NCBI GenBank assembly: GCA_050084515.1
Contig: CM114275.1
Span: forward strand, 28,024,001-28,088,000
Length of the DNA stretch: 64,000 nucleotides
Direction: 5' to 3'
From: Blasia pusilla
Taxonomy: Eukaryota > Marchantiophyta > Marchantiopsida > Blasiales
How positions within the stretch are numbered: position 1 is the first letter of the stretch; each line of letters begins with the position of its first letter. The notes under the pieces were generated by a model. It was not told where the DNA came from. It saw only the letters and a program-made list of their open reading frames with translations, and did no database searches. The translations under genes and the position numbers were made by a program. Of this stretch, positions 58,906-64,000 are shown piece by piece.

Positions 58906-59250
58906 CGCCCCACCCCAGCTCTACGGCCAGCTTCTCCAGACCACCGCGCTCCTAGCAGCGGCTCGCTCGATCACGCAATCCGTCTCTAGGTTACCATGTC
59001 TGTAAAACCCAATGGCCTTTTTCGCAGCCTCGTCCGCAATTTGCAATCCAAGCGTCCCAACTCTCGAACCCATCCACCGAAACGACTAAGCAAACAAGTC
59101 AACGAGAATTTCTTTGTTTCCCTCAACTCCACGATCGGCCGTTCGGTTCTTCGATTGACTGACTACGTCCGGCCCCAAGTTCCACAGGAGAATCTGGAAG
59201 CTGCACACGACGAATCGTTTTCAAATGTAGATGTCCGCGAGCGGTAATAC
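58906..59250. promoter_or_regulatory. MED33 5' UTR and promoter side
   Basis: This GC-richer stretch directly precedes the MED33 start codon and should hold its 5' UTR and core promoter; no clear TATA box was found, as is common for housekeeping genes. A plus-strand frame of 83 codons (58,996-59,247) has no recognised motif and is probably chance, though a small divergent gene is possible. Confidence 0.4.
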
Positions 59251-60470
59251 TTCCGACGCGATTTCATCGCGGTTCATATTTTTATTTCTAATTTATTTTA
59301 GTTTTTATCACAAAATTAAAATGGAATTAATACAGTAGTCTTTAATCTTTCATGCAAGAATGTTGTGCATAAAATGAAAGTAAATCTTTTCCGGTCCAAT
59401 TGCCACGTGTGAATGAAGAAAATGCTTGTAGATGAAGAAAATGTTCTCCCACAAGATTACCAAGGATAAGCGAAAAAAACAATTCTAAGGTCTCGTGAGT
59501 TGGTTTCAGTGGTGTGGGGGAAGGTTTGGCATTTTCCTCTAGGGGTTCATTTCTCCACTTGTGAAATGGGTTGTCTTCAAATATCGGGCAATTATAGTAT
59601 AGACAATGATCTACATCACTTTGCAACATGTCCAAGCCAATCGGCTTATAAGGCGGACTTAGGTTGTAGGAGACATCATTGCCTTAAGCCCTCTTACTAG
59701 TATACACATTTCCTTAGGTATCTATATTATTATTGGAGATTGTCTTCTTGATTTGCAAACATCTCTTTAATTGACACGTGGCAACCGGGAAGCAAGAAAA
59801 TGTTCCCCCATTTACAGGCAGCAAAAAATAATAATTTGTGTGCAATGTGATTAACCCTTCATTCTCCTGCATGGCACGGGCCGTCCATTAGTTCTTTATA
59901 GTGCCGGTGAGGTTAGCTAATAGGAGGTTTCCCCTTTTTCTTTCTTTACTAGTAATTTATCAACTTGCAATTGCAATGCCTTTAAGCAAAAAAAATTTGT
60001 GTCGTTAATATTTTTATAAGATGAGTAATTTCTTAAAAGATTACAAAAAGTTACAATAGTGATTTTTTTACACAACATGGATAATTGTCTTTTTCTTTAA
60101 ATATTTATCATATCCAATCATGAAATAAAAAGAAAATATTTCCTCTTCTTCTTTTGATCTTGAGACTTATTGAGAGTCATAGCAAAAGTAGGACAAAGAG
60201 AGAGAAAATCCACCATTCAAAAAGTAACCTAGAATTCATGCTATAATGATTTCGACACATATCATAGATCGTAGGTTTCTATGAACCACTAATCTTGTGC
60301 CATTTGTAAATGATATCGGAGATAATCCCTAAGGTAAACAGATATTCGAAAACTTTGTGGAATAAATATGAATAATTTATTCATCCAATAGAGAGTGAGC
60401 ATTGAAGTATATATATTCCTCCATGAGACGTATGAAAAGAGGTAAGTATGAATCAAAATACATACAATTG
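59250..60470. other. AT-rich flank, no gene
   Basis: Two short related blocks, near 59,399-59,450 and 59,770-59,815 (TTG-CACGTG and AAGAAAATGTTC-CCCA), bracket about 0.35 kb and may mark an old insertion. No coding sequence is seen. Confidence 0.4.
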
Positions 60471-60474
60471 GATG

Positions 60475-61362
60475 GTTGACAAGAAGGAGAGTAATGACGG
60501 GGCACATGATCATCCAACCTTTTTGCTCTTAGCATTCTAGAGATGTGTGTCATGGTGGGTAAGGATAGATGGATATATGGGGTTAGAGGGACCTAATCAC
60601 TAGCTAGGGGGGCGATTAGAAATATCTTGGGACATAATCTTCTTGATTTTTAGATGTCATGAATGAGTATGCTATCTTGTGTGTTTGTGTTTCTATTCGA
60701 TGACAATAATGTATGTTGTGTAGCAATGTGGATGCACACAAAAATTATCACGTTTTAAGGATATATCAATAAGTTGTAATAGGACTCCTTTGAGGAGATT
60801 GGATGAAAGCCTCAAGAGGTTAAGGATGACTTTTTGAGGCCTCAAGTAACTTGAGAGAGTGGGTTTCCCCATTCGTTTTGGCTCATTTGGAGCTATATAT
60901 ATATATATACAATCTTACTATTCTAAGATTTTTCTTATTTTTATTATAATTAATTATCTACTTTGGGAAGTAGCCCTTGATCCCATACAGCAAGTCAAGA
61001 TCCAATGAGGTGACGTACAAGCATAGGGTCATCATGGAGAGAGTTTGGGAGAGGGAAGGGGCTATACCCAAAGAGAGGGAGCTCATTCTCTCTTTGTTGA
61101 ACCTCTTAGAATGAGGCAGCGGAACTATATATGATCCTCTTTGCCTTGTGAATAATCCAAGTCTCTTATTAGGAGAGTGGGTTTGGTTTGACATCATAGA
61201 GAGATGGACTTTCTATGTACCATTTGAGTGATTTGGATTTATTCAATATATTTTGGTACACAATCGCTTCAATGTTCAGATGCCAAGCATAAATGTAGTA
61301 TTTGTGTGTTTATATTTGGTGACAAGGATGTATGTTGGGTAGCAATGTCTATACATGTGACA
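60475..61362 (+). mobile_element. 3' end of a second plus-strand gypsy element with subfamily B LTR
   Basis: The segment 60,475-60,616 matches the pre-LTR region of the 36-kb element (CTCTTAGCATTCTAGAGATG, GGGTTAGAGGGACCTAAT) and ends in the polypurine tract CTAGGGGGGCGAT. The LTR at 60,617-61,362 (746 bp) starts with a degenerate TAG, ends TGTGACA, and carries the terminal direct repeat at both ends (to about 60,740 and from about 61,240). Pol upstream is missing, so this is a 5'-truncated copy. Confidence 0.65.
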
Positions 61363-62117
61363 GCCAAGTGTCATGTCATAACGCGAATAACCAAAAAACA
61401 CCTTTGCTTGTCATATGGTGCCGCTAATGACCAAACCACGCCACCTTGATCATACAATTGTACAAGTATATGCATTAAGGAATGCAGTATTTTACGATAG
61501 AGGAGGAGGTATTGCTTGTTGCAATATCATGTCATCAAGTGTGGCACATGAATTGTATGTAGTAGTGTCGTGGTAATCTTGCCACATTGTGTCACGTGGG
61601 ACTCAATTCATACCCCTTTCTTGTGCAACTTAACAAATAACTCAACCATAGGGTTGAACCTTGAGAAAACTTGATTGGACGATGTGATTACTCCGAGATG
61701 ACTCAACCTATCATGGGTATCATTAGTGGTTCATGAGATACTCTCCCCTAGCTCATATATCTTATCAAAAAATTTCTCAATCCACTACATGTAATATATG
61801 TCATAATAGAGTCTTCAAGCATCGATCTTTATAAAAAACTTGATAGAAAACTTGTGGTAGTTATCCATTGGAACCCCCTTCATGTGCTAGAACAAAACAT
61901 TATATGTTGTGAAAGCATTGAACTATCATGATCAAGAGTTCCTTGCTTGTAAGTCATACAAACTTCTAAACTCAACTATGGAGTCATTATGATCATCGTA
62001 GAGTATTGTCATATGATAATACTCAACGATGATGTACGACCCCTAGCCTAGCATAAGAAATAACTATCAATTTTATGCATCCCATACGGATCAACTCTAA
62101 AAAATGCTTTAGGTGTA
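61363..62117. other. Spacer between LTRs, with a short palindrome
   Basis: AT-rich, with no coding motif. Near 61,994-62,035 the arms CATCGTAGAGTATTGTCAT and ATGATAATACTCAACGATG form a palindrome with two mismatches. Confidence 0.45.
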
Positions 62118-62864
62118 TGTCGTGTGCATACACATCGCTATACAACATGCATCATTAGTCACATCCACACCACACAAAACCGATCTTCCCCACACACGAG
62201 TAGATCCACACATGTACAGAGATCAACTCAGCCATATACATGGAGATCACCAAAAAAAAATAAAGAGTAGTAAAAATGGCACACCCAGCCTACAACTCCA
62301 CTCCTCAGTCTACATCGGCATATCGAGCCTCGTCCATCTTGCGCTATCAAGGAATTTGGACACTAGCACCCTAGTCCTATCTCACACACGAACAAGAGAG
62401 GTGCTCCAATGGCCCAACATGAGAAATATGGCTTGGGAAAGCCATCTTCCTCCCTTACATAGGATTGGGAAGAGCCAAAACGCTCTTCCCCTAAAAATAG
62501 CTATCCTTCTGGTAACTTGCGCGCACAGGGTATCAAGGGGGTGACCTGCTCAACAAGTCATCCAGTTGTGAAAGACCTCAACAAGAAAGTTGTCATAAAT
62601 GATGTTCCTGACACAACAAACCTATCCTCAACCTCATCCGACATTGCGGGACAAAGTTACACTCAAGACAGTCCGTTGGCTCGTATGCCCTATCCACGAT
62701 AGATCTTGACCTATCGGCTACTCAGATGTGACAACTATCATGTGCATACACATCGCTATGCAACATACATCGTTGGTCATATCCACACCACACAATATCA
62801 ATATTCCCCACACACGGGTAGATCCACACATGTACAACTCATACATATACAAGGAGATCACCCA
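62118..62864 (-). repeat. 3' LTR (subfamily A) of the minus-strand gypsy-PHD element
   Basis: On the minus strand it begins TGGGTGATCTCC directly after the polypurine tract (CTAGGGGGGCGG, 62,866-62,878) and ends GCACACGACA, 747 bp. The first about 125 bp and the last about 130 bp are direct repeats (both with GTGTGGGGAA and GCGATGTGTATGCACA). It aligns with the 5' LTR at 30,705-31,336 and shares its two hairpins. Confidence 0.75.
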
Positions 62865-62942
62865 ACCGCCCCCCTAGCTGGTAGTTGGATCCCCCTCACT
62901 CCAGATAAAAAATGTCACATCTCCTTGATATGACCTACTACC

Positions 62943-63090
62943 TTATACACATCTCGGACACATCCATCGTCCCGTGGGAACTACATCAAGAGGGGGGGTC
63001 AAACATGATATATGCAACCCTCGAGAACAACCATCACATGCATACCAACATGGTGGCTGCATCCCTCGTAGATTCGCACAACATACACTT
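62943..63090 (-). pseudogene. PHD finger at the end of pol (minus copy, all zinc ligands present)
   Basis: The reading [15 protein letters not shown], a 4-base insertion, then [17 protein letters not shown] and '[12 protein letters not shown]' ends in a stop at 62,943. All eight ligands of a C4-H-C3 PHD finger are present: C-x2-C-x11-C-x2-C-x4-H-x2-C-x14-C-x2-C, with the tryptophan two residues before the seventh ligand and the LTPPL...VPxGxW signature. Only the small frameshift breaks it. It directly follows the integrase C-terminal domain, the place a chromodomain has in chromoviruses. Confidence 0.85.
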
Positions 63091-64000
63091 CAAGCCTGCA
63101 GGTACCACTGCCAAGCTCGGATCCACTGTCCCATCCACGTTCGGAATATGACATTGCGCACAATTGCGCACATGATCCTTCCAAACCATACCATCCCGTC
63201 CCTCCAACATGAGGACTTCGGTCAGTAATACCTCGCACACACGTAGGATCGTGCGCCCTGTAGTGACATCTAACGTCGTGGGTACCGCCTACTGTAAATA
63301 CACGTAATCTCCATGATGAAACCTCCTTATCCCTGGATAATAACCTCCTCCACAAATGGTAGCGTACCTCAATGTATCTCTATGTTGAGCAATAGCTAAG
63401 TTCTCAAAGGCCATAGGCATAACTCTATGAAAAATCTCCGCCCTCTGAGAACACGCTTCTATCCACACATCTGGATCATCAAGATCTAACACCTCCGCCA
63501 TGTCACGTCGAATAGCTATAGGTAAATCTGTCTATCTCCCAAAGAGCAAAAAGTACGGTGAAAATGACGCCAAGGATGTATGCCGACTAAAGCAATAATC
63601 CATAGCCAACCATGAAAATTGTAGGTCCCATTCCCTCAACTGTCCCCGCTGCAAGCTACACTTGCGCAATCCTCTCTTCACCGTCTGTATTACTCTCTCC
63701 GCCAATCTATCTGCCTCAGGATGATCTCTGGACGTGGTGCGGTGATCTATCAGCGATCTGATCACACAAGATCTAAAACTCTCCCCTGAACTCCGTACCG
63801 TGGTCATTCAACACCTCCGCCGGTGCACCAAAGTGACTAAGCATACGATCTAGAAATGCATAAGTTGTTCCTTTGCTCGCCTTATCCGGTAGTGCCACCA
63901 ACTCTATCCACTTGGAGAAATGCTCCATCATGACCAACAAATATCTATGATGATGCCCCGTTAATGGCAAAGGTCCCACGAAGTCTAAACTCCACCGATA
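63090..64000 (-). pseudogene. Integrase of the minus-strand gypsy-PHD element (runs off the window)
   Basis: WSLDFVGPLPLTG lies at the window end (first catalytic aspartate), then 'VMMEHFSKWIELVALPDKAS' and APAEVLNDHGTEFRGEF (second aspartate intact) in 63,773-63,979. A frame change follows, then HPEADRLAERVIQTVKRGL (third residue E) in 63,532-63,807, then 63,289-63,501 and 63,034-63,240 with the C-terminal domain ('LMLEGRDGMVWKDHVRNCAQ'). A few frameshifts and stops are present, but all three catalytic acidic residues remain. The upstream parts of pol, where RT and a methyltransferase may lie, are beyond 64,000. Confidence 0.8.

Noticed and set aside
58996-59247. Possible divergent gene upstream of MED33
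   Set aside because: 83 codons without motif, in the presumed 5' UTR and promoter; kept only as a remark.

Overview
The window is nuclear DNA of a land plant. It holds one intact protein-coding gene, a MED33/REF4-type subunit of Mediator (a plant form of the subunit), in 12 exons. Around it lie plant-type transposons of the Ty3/gypsy, Ty1/copia and hAT classes, and a short run of the plant telomere repeat TTTAGGG. MED33 introns are short (about 140-470 bp), which fits a bryophyte better than a fern or conifer, but the species cannot be fixed from this sequence.

Layout. 0-6.4 kb: an hAT-type transposase remnant, then a long LTR-like repeat with a PBS-like site and a decayed gag. 6.4-9.3 kb: a tandem array of about 175-bp units, interrupted and flanked by GC-rich repeats. 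9.3-18 kb: more LTR-like repeats, a protein kinase remnant in one frame, a copia LTR, an unassigned decayed coding tract and a third GC-rich block. 18-23.5 kb: a minus-strand Ty3/gypsy gag-pol joined inside its integrase to a minus-strand copia RT/RNase H, which carries a 92-bp palindrome. 23.5-30.7 kb: AT-rich DNA, copia LTRs in both orientations and copia gag and RT pieces. 30.7-37 kb: an unusual Ty3/gypsy element. 37.2-39.3 kb: a minus-strand chromovirus pol end broken by an insertion of about 1 kb. 39.8-50.2 kb: more GC-balanced DNA with microsatellites and no gene I can recognise. 51.4-58.9 kb: MED33. 60.5-64 kb: LTR ends and pol of the same unusual element family.

The main discovery candidate is the Ty3/gypsy family at 30.7-37 kb (plus) and 60.5-64 kb (partly minus). 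Between protease and integrase the plus copy carries a DNMT3-like cytosine-5 DNA methyltransferase domain. It is readable in one frame for about 970 bp and keeps motifs I, II, IV, VI, VIII and IX/X. Both copies that retain the pol C-terminus end it in a PHD finger, where chromoviruses have a chromodomain. The copies are dead (stops, a frameshift, missing RT), but the architecture gag-PR-DNMT3-(RT/RH)-IN-PHD can be inferred. A methyltransferase together with a chromatin-reader finger suggests a retrotransposon that once controlled its own chromatin state.

Nearly all other coding tracts are pseudogenes. MED33 is the only gene for which I can support a complete, spliced, in-frame product (4,221 nt including stop, 1,406 residues).
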